From: Neodiprion pinetum | Taxonomy: Eukaryota; Arthropoda; Insecta; Hymenoptera; Diprionidae | Direction of reading: 5' to 3' | Assembly: GCF_021155775.2 (NCBI RefSeq) | Contig: NC_060232.1 | Span: forward strand, 3,417,257 to 3,481,256 | DNA: 64,000 nucleotides | Shown: positions 27,839 to 41,615 of the stretch, one piece after another | How positions within the stretch are numbered: position 1 is the first letter of the stretch | How the letters are laid out: the number at the start of each line of letters is the position of its first letter | Translations under genes and position numbers: made by a program | Notes under the pieces: generated by a model | The model's input: only the letters and a program-made list of their open reading frames with translations | Database searches by the model: none | What the model was told of the DNA's origin: nothing

Positions 27839-27918
27839 GCGTGAGCAGTGGACCGGGTGTAACTGGAGCGTATACGAGGACTCAGTCAGAGAGTGCGACA
27901 AGGTTTCGCCGAGTAGCG

Positions 27919-28807
27919 ATGAGCTCGTTCCTGATGAATCCGTCGACGGCTGGCGGGTACCATCAGCAGCACCAGCAGCCGACGCCGCACCACTTGGCCC
28001 CAGCCTCCGTCGTGGTGGACCCCAAGTTTCCACCCAGCGAGGAGTACAGTCAGAGCAACTACATTCCGTCGACCGGCGCCGAATTCTTCGGCGGTGGTCA
28101 CCACCTCAATCACCCCCAGTCCCACCAACTCCAGTACCACTACCACCAGCACCACCACCAGGCGACTTCCACGCCGTACGGCGCGTCCCCGGCCGTTCAG
28201 CTGAACGGTGGCTACGCAGGTTACGGAGGATACTACGGACCCCATCATCCCCATCACCAAGTCCACGCGGTGCACCATGCCAGCCTCCATCCTCACCACC
28301 AGGCCGTCGGTGCTCTCGCGATGCCGCCGGAGGCTCAGCAGCCGCCGCTCACTTGTCCGCCTTCCATGCAGAACCCTCAACCCCATCAACAGCCCCCGGC
28401 ACCCGCGCCAACAGTGCTCGGGTCGACTGCCTTATCGCCACCCCTGATGGCGTCCCATGTCCAGCAGCCCGACCCTCTGCAGCAACACCAGCAGCAACAG
28501 CAGCAGCAGCAGCAATCCCAGCAACCAAAACACGAGAGTACGACGTGTAGTCCGGCCGGGTCGGGATCCCTGCATCGCGACAATTCGCCGGATTTACAGC
28601 AGCAGCAGCCACAGTCGCAGCATATTCAGAACTCTCACCAGGCTCAGCAGCAGCATCATCTCGACGATTGTTCGGATCAGGACGACATAGAGGACGATCA
28701 AATGATGGAAGGGTCACCCGGCATGATGGACGACGACGAGGAGGACGATGAGAATGGAGACCGCGTCATTTATCCTTGGATGAAGAAGATACACGTAGCT
28801 GGCGTCG
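27919..28807 (+). CDS. Dfd: Deformed (Hox4-class homeotic protein), coding exon 1
   Basis: This exon encodes residues 1-296 plus the first base of codon 297 of a predicted 520-residue homeotic transcription factor. Seen: the N-terminus MSSFLMNPS is the conserved Hox4/Dfd start. It is followed by VDPKFPPSEEYSQSNYIP (about 33-50), a His/Tyr/Gly-rich stretch (about 61-127), a Pro/Gln-rich region with a Gln run at about 188-202, an acidic block at 249-281, and the hexapeptide core YPWM at 285-288 leading into KKIHVAGV. Known for the family: YPWM binds the TALE cofactor Extradenticle, and Dfd acts in the nucleus to specify mandibular and maxillary segments. The start at 27919 is chosen because it is the first in-frame ATG and encodes the conserved motif; the open frame upstream begins only with a GTG and is not conserved. 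The exon ends at a gtgagt donor. Identification is very secure; only the untranslated ends are unknown. Confidence 0.97.
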
Positions 28808-31800
28808 GTGAGTAGACGATGTCGCACTGGTAGACCTTCATCCAGAGGTAGCGAAAAGTTGTGAAATCCGTTGAGACGAGCTTTTCTTGACTCGGACTAG
28901 CTGAAGCAAGAGTGAGAAGAATTCCGAAGAAGCTAAAACGGAACCACTTGTATCAGCCATTTTATTGTTACCCACGTGAATTCGTCGCGATGGATTTACT
29001 CGAGGTGAAATATGAGGGGGTTGAATGAGGAAGGGCGTTTCAAAGTGACGCAAGGTTTGGGCATTGTTGACCGTTTCTTCGTGTCCACATGCACCTTACA
29101 TGTCGAATCGGATAATGTAGGTTGAATATGAAGTCGGCTCTCGGGACTGGCGCCGCGGTCGTTGTAGCGTCGGAAGATGTATGGGATGATATTCATTGCC
29201 TCCTCTCTAGTCATCTGTCTCAGCTATGTCTGACCTCGGCCATTGAATACGGCCTTTTATTACCATTTGTCATCATTTCTCACTTGAACGAAACCCTGAA
29301 AGTATTTTCACCTGAAACCTGCCTCGCTTATCCTCAAATCAAAGACTGCCGTCGTCGATGGTTAAGAAGACTCTCGAGGCCTTCCCCAATAATATTTTTG
29401 TTTCCCAACGACGTGATCTATCGACTAAGACGCCCCTTTCATCGACACATGTCCTCGGCTCACCGCAAACCTTATTCACTGCGACAAGAATCAGTTACCA
29501 TACATCATCTCAAAGGAGATGAATAAGCTTCTCAATGGCCCAAGGAAAGTTACGATCGGAGTACTCTGTGAACCGATGCGACAAAAATACACGCAAATTA
29601 CTGAAATATAAAATTTCCTCCACGGAGATCGAGAATTATCTGTACTTATTTCTCGCACCGTGAGACGCGAGGGAATTGCAAGAAGCGAAGAGCGTAACCC
29701 CGATGTAGTTATATCCGAAACGTTTTATTCTTCGGAAAGAAGTAACAATTATCTTGGAAGTGATAATTACATGTTATCGTATTTCAAACTTGCTTCAAAC
29801 GTGCCGTCAACTTAATTCAAGCTAAAATATTACCTTGATTAATTGTTTCTCAACATTAATGAGGGTACGTAACGTGTACGATGGTCGGTGTAGCCGTAAA
29901 TTTGCTTCCTCTACGTGTTCAAATTTTATCTCACCTCGCGTACGTGGTAGCTGTATATGAAAAATATGTAATAATTTATCACTGAGCTGGATAGATTATT
30001 CAGCCGGATACTCAAGCCTAGGCGCGTTTTTATTAATCATATAAACGCGATTACAAGACGACATGTTCCGTCATTTCGTAATTTCCCCAACCGTATCGGA
30101 GCGTAACAGTTTCGGTTAAATATTTATAGACTCAATTTAATGCCTGAAACATCCACTCGTTATGATAATCAGCCAATCTTGTAGCAGATAAGACAATTTT
30201 TGATGAGATGTTAATGAGATATTTGAAACGAATTATCGCATTATAGATACACGCAACGTGCGGTTCCTCGTGGGAATTAATTCTGCATTCTGATTATCAA
30301 TTTGACACTGAACTCGCATTTTTCCATTCAACGAATCGACGCGTTCCCATGTACAACATTACACGCTTCGCGGTTCATCCGTGATTCCACGTTTGCGAGG
30401 CCATTTTGAGAGGGCGGATTCGCACACCGGGGAACCTGGTCCGAGATTGTTAGTTTCTTATTTCCCGACGGAGGTTGAATGCTGGCTGGCGGCACAAAAG
30501 GGCTGCGAACCCGCAGGCCAAAAATCCCAAACCAAACGAGAGAATCGGCAATCCGAATCCGGGCAACCTTCCGTTGAAAACTAAAAAGAGATGCCCAAAG
30601 TTAGGTCAAAAGAGCAGTTGCAGGTGAGGGGTGATGGAAAGCGCATATCATTACAACTTGCAGTAATAACTTTCTTCGAATTCGGATGGGCTCCCATCCC
30701 CGGGGGCGGCCGACAAAAGTACATTTCGCCGTGACTTCTCACCCCGCATGGTAACGGTCCAAAGACTCAGTCGGCGTTCCAACAAAGAGGCTGAACGTTT
30801 CGAGCTTGAATTTAGCGATAACGAAAACGCATCCCGTGAAGATATTTCGACGGATGATAAATGCCCGGATCCTTTCGCCCGCTTTCCACCCCCGATCGGC
30901 CTCCCTCTCCTCCCCCATATTTCAACGGGAACGAATATTGGCTCGGTTCGCTTTGATTACGGGTTCGACTCGACGTCGGAGCGGTTTTCCCGGTATGCAG
31001 GACCGCAGCCGCAATCTCCCCCACGACTGAACCCGTCCGTAGGGTCCCTCAGTCGCTGGTCAGCCTGCAACTCGGAATGGAATGTGTCCGTTCTGATTCT
31101 GAAACACCGGAGGCGAGCCCGCATGCATGCGTCTTGAAAAATTTCACCCGGACCACCGGTGCCGCGGGAAAGGAAATATAATTAGCCCCGGGCCCCGTTT
31201 GCGTCTACCAGAAGCCCGCGACGCCTGCCAGCCGCGTATCGCGATGAACAAAAGGAAAATATCAGCCACTCGTAGGTGTACCTACACTGTATACGGTTTC
31301 GTTGACTGTCAACTAACGAATTGCATGTTAGCCGTGGCAGGCCAGTCATCCCGACTGACGTGCGGGGCCCCCGTCTGTCGGTCAAATCAGGCCTGTAATA
31401 TTAATGTCTTTTTACCCGCTTACGGCTGGCTATTCGCTAATTTTAGACACCGTTTTTGTCCGATCCATGCCCCAGACATCCGAGTCTGCACTTGCCCTTG
31501 AGTACCACCCCGCGGTTACGAGTCTCTGCGTGCTGGCTGGCTTCCGGTTTAGGTTTTCACACCGTCTTTGACCGAAGTTCTTACTTCGGCAACGTTCACC
31601 TAAACGAGCAATCCCACGTCAAGTGGTGACGATTATCCGCTTTGACCGTAGCCGCGTAGCTCAAATTTTGATCCACCGGGAGAGAATAGTCCGGTGGGAC
31701 TGTAGAGGAGTCATTTTTTCCGACTGCGGGAATATCAGCCAGTAGGCAAAACGGTGATAGACGTCTCTCTTTGTGGGCCAAAAGCAAAAACTGCCTGCGA

Positions 31801-32008
31801 AGTGAGTAATAAACGAGAAACGTCCAGGTCAAACGTGTTACCACTCGACATGGAAATGTTCAAAAGCGTAGCGGCTGAGTCAGCAATGACGGCACGCTGG
31901 GCGGTGAGATCAACAGATGGTTATAATAAGTGGTAGCAGTAGTAGCGACAGGACACAAGCCGCCTCTAGCTGACGCGAGAGTTTTACACTAGACGATTTT
32001 TGTTTCAG
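28808..32008 (+). other. Dfd: Dfd intron between hexapeptide and homeodomain
   Basis: This is a 3201-bp intron bounded by gtgagt at the donor and tttgtttcag at the acceptor. It interrupts a codon after its first base, and its position between YPWM and the homeodomain is shared with Hox4 genes of other animals. I see no exon or RNA gene inside it. One TGATTAAT match, the Hox-Extradenticle type of composite site, occurs at 29836-29843; a single such match is close to chance. Hox introns often carry enhancers, but nothing here proves one. Confidence 0.93.
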
Positions 32009-32682
32009 CAAACGGATCTTACCAGCCGGGAATGGAGCCGAAGCGTCAACGGACAGCGTACACGAGGCACCAGATCCTCGAGCTGGAGAAGGAGTTTCAC
32101 TACAACCGATACCTGACGAGGCGACGACGCATAGAAATCGCCCACACGCTGGTGCTCTCGGAACGTCAGATAAAGATTTGGTTTCAGAACCGCCGTATGA
32201 AGTGGAAGAAGGACAACAAGCTTCCAAACACGAAGAACGTGCGGCGGAAAAACGCGAACGGGACGCCGCCGGCCAAGTCGTCTAAGGGAGGCGGAAGGGC
32301 GAAGGTACAGTCCGGATCGGGGAACAACAACAGTCAGAGAAAGAACAACAACAGTTCACCATCGGGCGTCATGGATGGCGGCGGCAGCCTCGACGGCAGC
32401 GTCGGCATCGACATGGCCGACGTCCACGGGGTGAACTCTGCCCTTCCGCATCCGCACTCGGCCCATCCGAGTTTCCAAGGTCACCCGCACTCGCTGGCTC
32501 ATCTCCAGGCGCAGCTGAGTCACCTCCAGGTCGGGGGGATGCTAGACGCGACGGGCGCCCCCATCGGGCACATGGGATCCGGGAATATCAGCCCCCTGGC
32601 CCCCGCCACCAGCCCACCCTGTCTCACTACCCCCAGTCAGCCGCTGCCCGTCAAATCCGACTACGACCTCACGGCCCTGTAA
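32009..32682 (+). CDS. Dfd: Deformed, coding exon 2 (homeodomain and C-terminus)
   Basis: This exon completes codon 297 and encodes the residues through 520, ending in TAA. Joined to exon 1 the reading frame continues as HVAGVANGSYQPGMEPKRQR, the diagnostic Dfd linker. Seen: a full 60-residue homeodomain at about 307-366 (nucleotides 32038-32217) with helix 3 RQIKIWFQNRRMKWKK, including Gln50 and Asn51, as expected for Antennapedia-class DNA recognition. Directly after it is KLPNTKNVR, a Hox4/Dfd signature. The tail is rich in Gly, Ser, Asn and His and ends SDYDLTAL, which resembles known insect Dfd C-termini (from memory). No frameshift or internal stop is present, so the gene looks intact. 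The acceptor tttcag is preceded by a pyrimidine-rich tract and a possible branch site (ctgac at 31970-31974). Confidence 0.97.
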
Positions 32683-32915
32683 CACCCGATGAAACCCTGG
32701 AACGCTTTTCCCCAGCTCACCGACCTCACCAATGTCATTTCGACCCGAGGTGCCTCCCCCCAAAATTTTTACCACTATAATCAAATACTCGAGTCGTAGA
32801 GCTGCGGCCGGACGTTCTTTCTTTCAACCTCACCACCCCCTCCACCCAATTATTACCCAGTTCTTACTTTGCACTCATCATTGTTTTGTTTCTAAGATAT
32901 TATTATCGACATGAC

Positions 32916-32946
<31 letters not shown>

Positions 32947-35450
32947 GTTGTTGTGTCCAAACGTAAGTAGATTTTATTGTTTTATCTATCGTTTTAGTAA
33001 TTTCAATTATTTCAAATTTTCGTTTCGATTTTTAGTTGCCCCCGTGCCATTGCCTAGATCATAAGTAGGTATACCTCGTACCTTTTACGACTCAGTTCTG
33101 AAAACTGATCTCTACTGAAGATATTTTCATTTTTTTGCATTTCGAGACAAATTTTAATCTTTTTAATTTTTATCACATGTACAATATTCTAAAACACAAT
33201 TCGCTTCATTCCTCTGTTGTTACAATTCATTCGTATCTCTGCTACGTGGTGCAAAATGATTTCCAGTGGAGCGTCAATCGATGCGTGAAACTTCTCCCCG
33301 GTAACGATGTAAATAATACCAAGCGTGTATGTATATATATATACCTATACTTACGTAATGTAATTATTGATATTATTATGATTAGAAGATTGGCATTGTG
33401 TCGCAAAGTGGATAAATAGCAGTGTTTACGTTTAATCGAGTACTATCGTGTGTAATTAATAACCTAACTCGCCTAATACTTAGTACGTTGTTGAAGAAGA
33501 AGCAAAAAAAAAACAAGAAAAAGTTGTTGATGTATACAAAGCCAATAAGTGAACGGTTTTACAGTGCGTTTCCAGCCAGATGCGCGAATCTACCTCGATC
33601 GGGGAAAAAAATAAACGGTGTTAATTAATTACGAACTAAAACCCAGTGCTCTACCAAAATTGCGAAACACGACGTCCATCACTCGTCGCTTCGTCCTCCG
33701 ATCACGTGATCTTCTCCTCTAATCTCACGATGATGCAAGTGCGTCGTTCTCTTTTCTCTCTAATCGTCACGTCTTCTGCAACTATGCGTGATATTAACGA
33801 TCAACGATATTGCTGTGGTCGTTTGGCCGGACGACAAAGATACGCCGCCTGCTTGAATAGCGGTGCAATTTGGCCTGTCGAATCTAAACTTGACTCGGGT
33901 CAAATTGTTTCTAACTCCAAACGTTTAGCCTAGTGATGCTGTGTACTCGGTCATTATCGAAGTTCTGCATTTATTCGAGACAGCTCAATCCGGACAGATG
34001 GGCGCGTTGCAATCCCGTTACTGCTCAGCGTCGAGGAAAGAGGAATAATGCCCTCCGCGCATTATCACCGATTTGATTCGGTAATGTACGTAGATTGGTG
34101 AGATAATAATACCGCGCGCGGCAAGATTGAGCGAGAAAATAAGCGATGCCTGTCCGACTTTCATATTTCTAACGGTAATAATAATTCACACAGCTGCACA
34201 AGATGTGAGTTTCACCTATTACAGAGGTTCGATTCTTTATTTTTCCGCTTCATTCCCTCGGCGTTCTTCCTGCGTAAGACACGGGAACATGTTCACTGTA
34301 ATTTAAATCTCGTAAAAAATGACAGGTATCGCGAAATTACGTCCGGTGAAAAATTAATTCGCATTGCATCAGATTTGCATAATTTCTTACCAGATCGGCT
34401 TGAGCAAAAAATACAGGTCACGTATATTCACGTCACAAAAGTACGTCGACTTTGTTATTCAACGCGCGTTAAAAGATTTTTCGCCACCTGCACGATCGAA
34501 ACCTCGACCACAAATTACTTCTTGATTTATCTGTGCTTACTGAACCGAATCACGTGGCGAAGTAACGCGAAATTGTAATCTGGTCGCGAACTTTCTAGCA
34601 TTTAGGGATTCTTGTTAGGAATATTTCCAACTTGCATAAAATCATGGTTTGAAATTACAGAGAAATTGTCGATTCGTTGTAAAATCGCGATGTAATTTAC
34701 CGTACATTGCACTCGGTGGAACTGAGATTTGTTTTGAATGAAACCGTGCTATTTATAGAAGCCATTAATTAAAATCGAGCTATTTATACCATGCACTACG
34801 GTTTATACAGCCGCACGTGGTCAACCGACTAAAAATTACACTGTCATTCTGAAGTTCATTAGTTACTACGTACGGATCGTCATGCTTTCAATTACAAAAT
34901 ATTTTCTGTGTCAAGTTCGAGCAAACTGGATCAGTTGCGCAGGATGAGTAGGTGAATGGAATGAAAAAAAAGATGACAGTCCAAAATTCTTCTACTCTGT
35001 AACGGTAAAAACGCACAGTTTCACTTTGTTCCTTTATTAATTTGGTACAATAACATTTATGCCTTGATCAATGGCGCGGTTGTTGCAAACATCGTGCACG
35101 GATTCTCGTCGATATTAACGAGAGGGAGATTCGATTGAGCTGTGAAATATCTGTGTCCAATAAAATTAAGTGACGAGAAATCAAATGATTGATCTTGGGC
35201 GAACAAGAAATCTGAACATTCGTGCGGATACTTAAGTATATTATACCTCCGCCGCAGATGGTTAAAATACGCGAAGAAATTCATCAATTCAATATTTCTG
35301 TGGATAGAATAATTGTAAATACATACACATGTAACCAATACTCTGAAAATATATTTTTATCGCTGAGACGCGTGGAAGGGAAATGACCAATAAGAATATT
35401 GTAGAATAAAAATTAAGAAATGAAAAGTAATAAAATGCGTGAATAAAAAA
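32683..35450 (+). other. Dfd: Dfd 3' UTR and downstream flank (end uncertain)
   Basis: This is AT-rich non-coding DNA directly after the Dfd stop. The first aataaa signal is at 33610-33615, giving a UTR of about 0.93 kb. A cluster of further aataaa motifs lies at about 35405-35446, giving about 2.7 kb, so alternative 3' ends are possible. Two ctatttata elements (about 34749 and 34779) resemble AU-rich instability or Pumilio-type contexts. I found no perfect 7-base seed match for miR-10-5p or miR-993-3p by eye. The true 3' end is not determinable here. Confidence 0.5.
32917..32946. repeat. (ATT)10 microsatellite in the Dfd 3' UTR
   Basis: Ten uninterrupted ATT units 235 bp after the Dfd stop, followed by a short GTT run. 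It is likely transcribed with Dfd. Confidence 0.95.
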
Positions 35451-35798
35451 CCGTGTATAATAATTAAAACGTGACGTTCATATTACTATAAAGCGAGTAG
35501 AAATCAAACCGTGAATCCATGCACAGAGTCGCTGTGACGATATACCAAAACAATATTAATAATTATACATATTATACAAAGTAACGTGTAAGTGGACATA
35601 ATAAACTATACGCAGAAAAATATACGCATATAAATAAATGAACATAAATATATATTACAAATATAAATATGAATATAAATACAACAAAAAACGATAGATG
35701 TTAAGATTTGCTATGATTATGAAATTTCGACGGTAATAATTGAGCTATACTTACGCGTAAGAAGGAAGATTTAAGAATCGTAAAAGTAAAGATCGAGA

Positions 35799-35828
35799 GA
35801 CACACACATACACACATATATACATATT
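35799..35828. repeat. (CA)n/(TA)n tract
   Basis: Short alternating CACA passing into TATA, within a strongly AT-rich block (about 35380-35900). Confidence 0.85.
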
Positions 35829-38800
35829 ACCTATAAGCGTATAATGACTTGTGAGTAATTCCCATCTATGTATATATAGTCTATTGTATATTCTAAGTAT
35901 TATGCATATAGGTTGTTTATAACACGAGTGCTGCGGTTCATTCTGCGTTTTCAGACTTGCCGTCAAGTTATGTAAATTCTCATCGCAAATTGCGTCAACG
36001 TCGCGAATATCAACGTGCTTCTGAATCCATGCTCGTATGTAAAGCTCGTTACTCCAAGTGCGAATTTAGCAAGAAATTTTGTGTAATTAAAGTATACAAA
36101 GCCAGCCTCGCGTGTTTGCGAGAAAAATCCCGAAGTAGTAAGAGCTCCGTTGAGTCAGCCGCGTCTGGCGGCCGAACAAGGGGTTTAAAGTTCGATTTTC
36201 GATTTGACTTGACGGTCTGAAAGCGCGTCCTGATTTTTTCAAGCACTCGGAACACCCAATCACCTTGTATAATAGACGCGACACACATGAGAGTTTTCTT
36301 GTGTTTGTATTGATTACTATCCTATACAATAGAGCCGATGAAAAGTATACAAGTGAATAAATGACTAAATAAATGTTTCGTAATTTACAATAATAATCCC
36401 GTGAGTCTGCAGTCACTGATGCCCGATCCCTGAAAAGAGCATTAATTCATCGTCAAACGTTTCATGCTCATTCGATGCGTGGCGAATTCCACCCACACGC
36501 GTCTCTGCGCCTGCGCAATGGATCGCTGTGCCGCAAAGCTGTCAGTGTGTGCGGCGCGTTGCGTGCGCCGCATGCGTGGTAGCGGAGTGTGTGAGTCGGG
36601 TGAACGAGGCGGCAGCTCGTTCCGGAGGTTCGAACCTCGGAGGAGGGTGGCTCACGGGAAGCGAATGGGAGCCGCCGCCGACCTCAGCCTCCGCCCATCA
36701 CCGCGACCAACTCCAAAAGTCGTCCGATACTGCGAAGGAAAGAAGAACGCGAGCGACGCTACGAGGCGACGCGCGGCTCATTCGGATTTCGGAGGTGTGA
36801 TTTTTTTCAAAATTTGAATTTTTTTCCAGGCGAGGAAGTTACGCAAGAATGGAAAGAACGCTCACATCCACGATATCCTTTTTAAAAATCTCCCCGGACA
36901 AAAAGAAACCCACTAAAAAATTACCCGGATAAAATCCTCCATGCGGTACTTCATATTTTCACCCAGATTTTCATTGAAACGTCAACATTACACATTTAAT
37001 CGTCAATTTTGTACAAATTGATTTAATTTAACATGAACTATATTGTATATTCTTTTCTTTTCTTTTTTTTTTATCAGGGGTGGGTTTATCCTGCGGGGAT
37101 TTTACCCGGGGGAATTTCATCGTGAGATTTTATCGGGAGATTTTGACCGGCTACCGAAAACACCGGGGCCTCCGCTTCGCACGAACGTCAAAAGTTGCCC
37201 CTCGGGTTAGCGGACCCAATTATTTAATTCTTCGAAGCTGTCATTACCTCGTTACGTTTTGTTAACGGTCTGGTGTTACTGACCGCTGTTTAATGTCCCC
37301 CTCACCCGCGCAAAGCTTTGATGTCATGGCTGCCCAGCGCTTTGCGTTACGCAACAAAATTTTCAGCTTGAATATGTCTGTTCCAGCAAATATTGTTTGT
37401 GTTAATCAGCACTTGAAACGGTATAATTTTTCAAGCAATGGAGAAGGTTCTACATACCCTGGAAAATTGATATTTTTTTTCGACAGAGTTACGCATTGAG
37501 TTGCGGAGAAAGAAGAGATTGGAATCATGAACGGAGATTTCGGTATCGATTTTTCATCTCAAACCGCTTAAAGATGGTGAAAATTTTGTACACACAGTTA
37601 ATTTCAATACGCGATGGCTTATTTTGTTTGGAAAACGGTTGCCTTCAAGTTCACCGAAACAGATATTTAATTCGATATTGTTATTCTTTTGACAAAAATT
37701 AATATCAGTGCTATTTTAGAAAATTAAATATTTAACGATACTAAAGCGATGAAAACAAACAATTGGGATGGGATTGTAGAAAATTGTCGCCTGAATAAAA
37801 CGACTCGTCGCAAAGCAAAATCGACACATCGAATTTTTTCCCATTTTACAGCAGTTCACGATGATAAAAAGTTATGGGTACCTGAACCCTTGTTTATAAT
37901 TTCTTTTTTTTCAACTTTATGGATTATCAGGAAAATCGCTGTAATTTAGAAACATATTAATAATTTAAGAAAAAGTCAACGCGCTGCCATCTCGTAATAA
38001 AATAACCAACAATTGTGTTAATTAACAATCAACGGACCTCCGGAAGGCAACTCACGAAGTAAAAAGAGTTGTCATGAAAATATCGGCGAAAATTTTGTTC
38101 ATCCGTTAGTTAAATATACACGAAATCCGGTAAAAATATTTTAACCACCACGTAATAAAATGATTCAAGTTTTATCGAAACGTATCGCGAGCATTTTATG
38201 CGACAGTGCAAGTAACAGAAGTTGAAACTTGACACGAAATTGCTTGAACTAATTCTTGAATGCCTTATACGCAAATTCCCCCGAATCTCCAAAAATCGGA
38301 AAGACCAATCAGCTGTTCCTGACTTGCGGATACTTGTATTCCCAGTTTGACGAATCCATTTACAATCAGTACCAATTCGTCCGTCGCGGTGTAACGATTG
38401 GCGCTGTATCGTCGGCTGGATCGAGCCACTGTACAAACTTGGGTAAACATTCGGATCGGTAGGACGACGCGGTTAAAGTTCGACGAAAACAAAGTCGGGC
38501 AAGCTCGAAATCAAAACAAACGATGTCAGTTGCGCTCTATCGCTTACGGTGATAGCGTCGCAGCGCGTAAATTGTTCGCGATTTTTCCAGTAACACCGGT
38601 ATTAAATCGGCATTTTCTTTCCGCGCGAGGTTTCGGACTCCGAAGACGAGGGTGAAAGTGAGTGCCTGGATGACGTCGGCATCTCGGCGAGCCGGAAGGA
38701 AGCCGATTTCCGAGGACCGTTAACCGCCAGAAGCAGCTCCTGTAAAGAGAAGCTGCTGAGAATTGATGCGAAATTATGAGGTAAGTGCCGACGAGCTTTT

Positions 38801-41083
38801 TTGCCACTAATTGGATTCGACGTTGACGCCGTCGAAACGATCTCGCGGTGTGGCCGCGGTCCGGTTCGCAGCCAGATGCTCGTCCCACTCGATCCTCGTC
38901 GTATCGCTCGTAATATCAGTTCCGTAATCACTCGATCTACATACCGGGCAGTGCCGAGTGCCGGATGGGTGGTCGACGTCGCGACGCTACCGGACCAAGG
39001 ACACCTCGTCCAGGCGGTTCCATCTTTGGCCACACACCCAGCCGTTCGACGATACAATCGACGTGTCAACTCCGTACAAGCAACGAGCATCGCGTTATTA
39101 CGAGTCCGACTCTCTTTTCTCAGGGCGATCACCACCTAATCGCGGATGAAGAATTGAAAGCGATGGATCATTCGAACGGCGTAGATGATTTCTCATGAGT
39201 TATCATATTCCGGCTGAGCTCGAATTTGATAATTATTAGTCAACGTTCGATTCGGTGATTTCCTTACGCTCGAACACTCGGGCCGGATATATTTTTCACT
39301 CGATGGTTGATTTTGGAATCATTGCCAATCCTCGTATAAGCAGATACAGTAATGGATTCGGGCCGTTGAGCAACCTCAGCCTCGATCACAATCTTCGAAG
39401 CATGTATATAAAACAAGGTGTTCAAAATGGGTGGGTAGCTGAGCCACAGCCTACACGCTGAAATATTTTCCCGCGAAGTCGGTGGAAATTAATAGCTTTC
39501 TTTCCGGCATCTCAAAACCCTTATTCTCCCCCTCTCTCTTTCTTTCTCTCTCGAGCCGAACGTCAGATCGCGTGCCAGGAGTAATTTTGTGAACGCGTTT
39601 CGAGGAGAGTCGAATGTTCGCAAGCATCGCGGAAGATGTTGATAAACACAAGGAGAGTAGTTCTCCTTGTACCGGTACTTTTGTTCACTTGCACCGGTAA
39701 TTAATAGCCCGATAAAAAAATGAGATAAAATTTTACACGAGGGCTGCGATAATCGTATACATCTAAAGAATACTTTTATACTTTTATACTTGGAAAGCAG
39801 TTCGCGTATATCGACGGACCGGTTGTTAATAACAAATTGAAATCTGCGATTTTGAAAATAACGCAAGACAGACCTGGTGTGAACAATCCCATTAGATGTA
39901 ATTGGAGGGGATTAACGACTCGCGGCTCCATTTATCAGAGCCTGTAATTACAAAGCGCCCACCTCATCTCCTCCCGCGCTCCTCGCTCCCCCCTCGTCCA
40001 GCCGTTCGAACCCGTTCTGCTCGACAACCACCGATCCGACAACTACGCCGACACTCCTCGTCGCCGTCCTCTGACGTCCCCCAAAGACGTCAAGTCGGCA
40101 CCTCGCATACTCGGAGGCTTGACTACCGGAGATAACTCGACTCCCTGATAACCTCATCGGGGGCAATTTGATTTCGCGTCGATATCTCGAGTCAAATCTC
40201 TCGGACGTTTCCGGATAATACGATGATTCGTTCCTCGTTGTTATCCTGCGAGTGTCCTACGATTTAGAAAAGATACCCTCAATTAGGGACTTGTGCGTTT
40301 CTATCTACACCCGACGACGCCAGAGGGACTATTTCTTTTTAACTCACACTGTATACGTATTTTACGATACGAGTTTCTTACCTCTGGGCAAAACGGAAAT
40401 ACCGTCGTGCGAGTGTCGCGTTCCAACTTTAGTTTGAGTAATTATATTTTGTCAACTTGTCAGCATTGACCGAGTTGTACGTTGGCTAAAGAAAAAAAAA
40501 AAAAAAAAATAGAAGAAGAAGATGAAAAAATGTCACTACACCCGCCGAGTGACAAGTCTTCCGAGTCTTTTCGGGTACCTACATGTTCGTTTAATTGCTA
40601 TCGAAGGGAATATCGTGCGCTCTGATTCCTCTTATTCGTTTCTGCGGATCCGAGAAGGCGAAGCGAAGTATTTCGATTATTCAAAACTCAATTTGCGGTC
40701 GCGAACTCCGAGCTGACCGTGAGCCGATACGGTAGCCGTTAATTGTCGTCTCGGAGAGGTTACACGGCACATATCGGACCGCGTAACACGTACGGTGACT
40801 GACTAAGGCTCGAGATGCGGTTCCGTGGGCGGGCCGAAGTGTCTGGAAGATTCATTAAAAAGTACATAACCCCCGGTGTTGCCGCAGAGCCGTGAAGTAT
40901 AGAATCGTTGCGGTGCGTGTATTTTTATCTCGCGTTGCGGCGTCGACGGTTTCGTGCCCTCCGAATTACCGCAGCCATCCGCATGCGGTCTGAAAACCCC
41001 GGCCTCCCTTCGCCCCGAGTTTCTGACGGGCATATCTGGTCGGTTCGTTTCGTACAAGCGAGCAAACGAAGTCGAACGAAAGA

Positions 41084-41084
41084 G

Positions 41085-41118
<34 letters not shown>
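41084..41118. repeat. (GAAA)n microsatellite
   Basis: About eight to nine GAAA units. Confidence 0.95.
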
Positions 41119-41590
41119 GCAAGGAAAGGAGGAAGAACGGCCGCTCGCGGTGGCGCGGAGAGCCCGAAAAGGTTGGCTCTCGCAGCCGCTCTTGCGTTCA
41201 TTAATCTTGATCGGATCAGCCGAGATACCGGCGAGCTGTTTCGGAAACCCTCCGCCGTCTCCCACCAGCCGCCCTCTTCGTCCTCTGCTCTCGGTCCCGG
41301 CGTCGAGTCCTGCGGCTCCTTCGCGCGTTTCTACGCCTCTCTCTGCAGTGGTAACGCGCGCAAGAAAAGCCTGCCCGATCAGCGGCCGCGGCCTTAATCC
41401 CGGCCCGATTGCCTGCCAATCTCAGCTCCTTATAATTCATTAAAATTCTTTTTGGTCCCACTGAAAACGTGATGGATCTTGTTTTCAATTTAGTGGATCC
41501 CCGCTGCGGGCTTCGCGTCGTCGTATGCGTATAGTATACCGACTATCCCCTCTCGGAATAGCAATGAGACCTCGGCCAGTCCGCTCCTCG

Positions 41591-41615
41591 CTTCCTTCCT
41601 TCCTTCCTTCCTTTC
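41591..41615. repeat. (TTCC)n microsatellite
   Basis: About six TTCC units. Confidence 0.93.

Noticed and set aside
27823..27918. 32-residue N-terminal extension of Dfd
   Set aside because: The frame is open but starts with GTG, and the peptide is not Hox-like. The conserved MSSFLMN start is at 27919.
36560..36640. tRNA-like B box (ggttcgaacc)
   Set aside because: No matching A box, anticodon arm or acceptor stem could be fitted. The motif is simply a palindrome.
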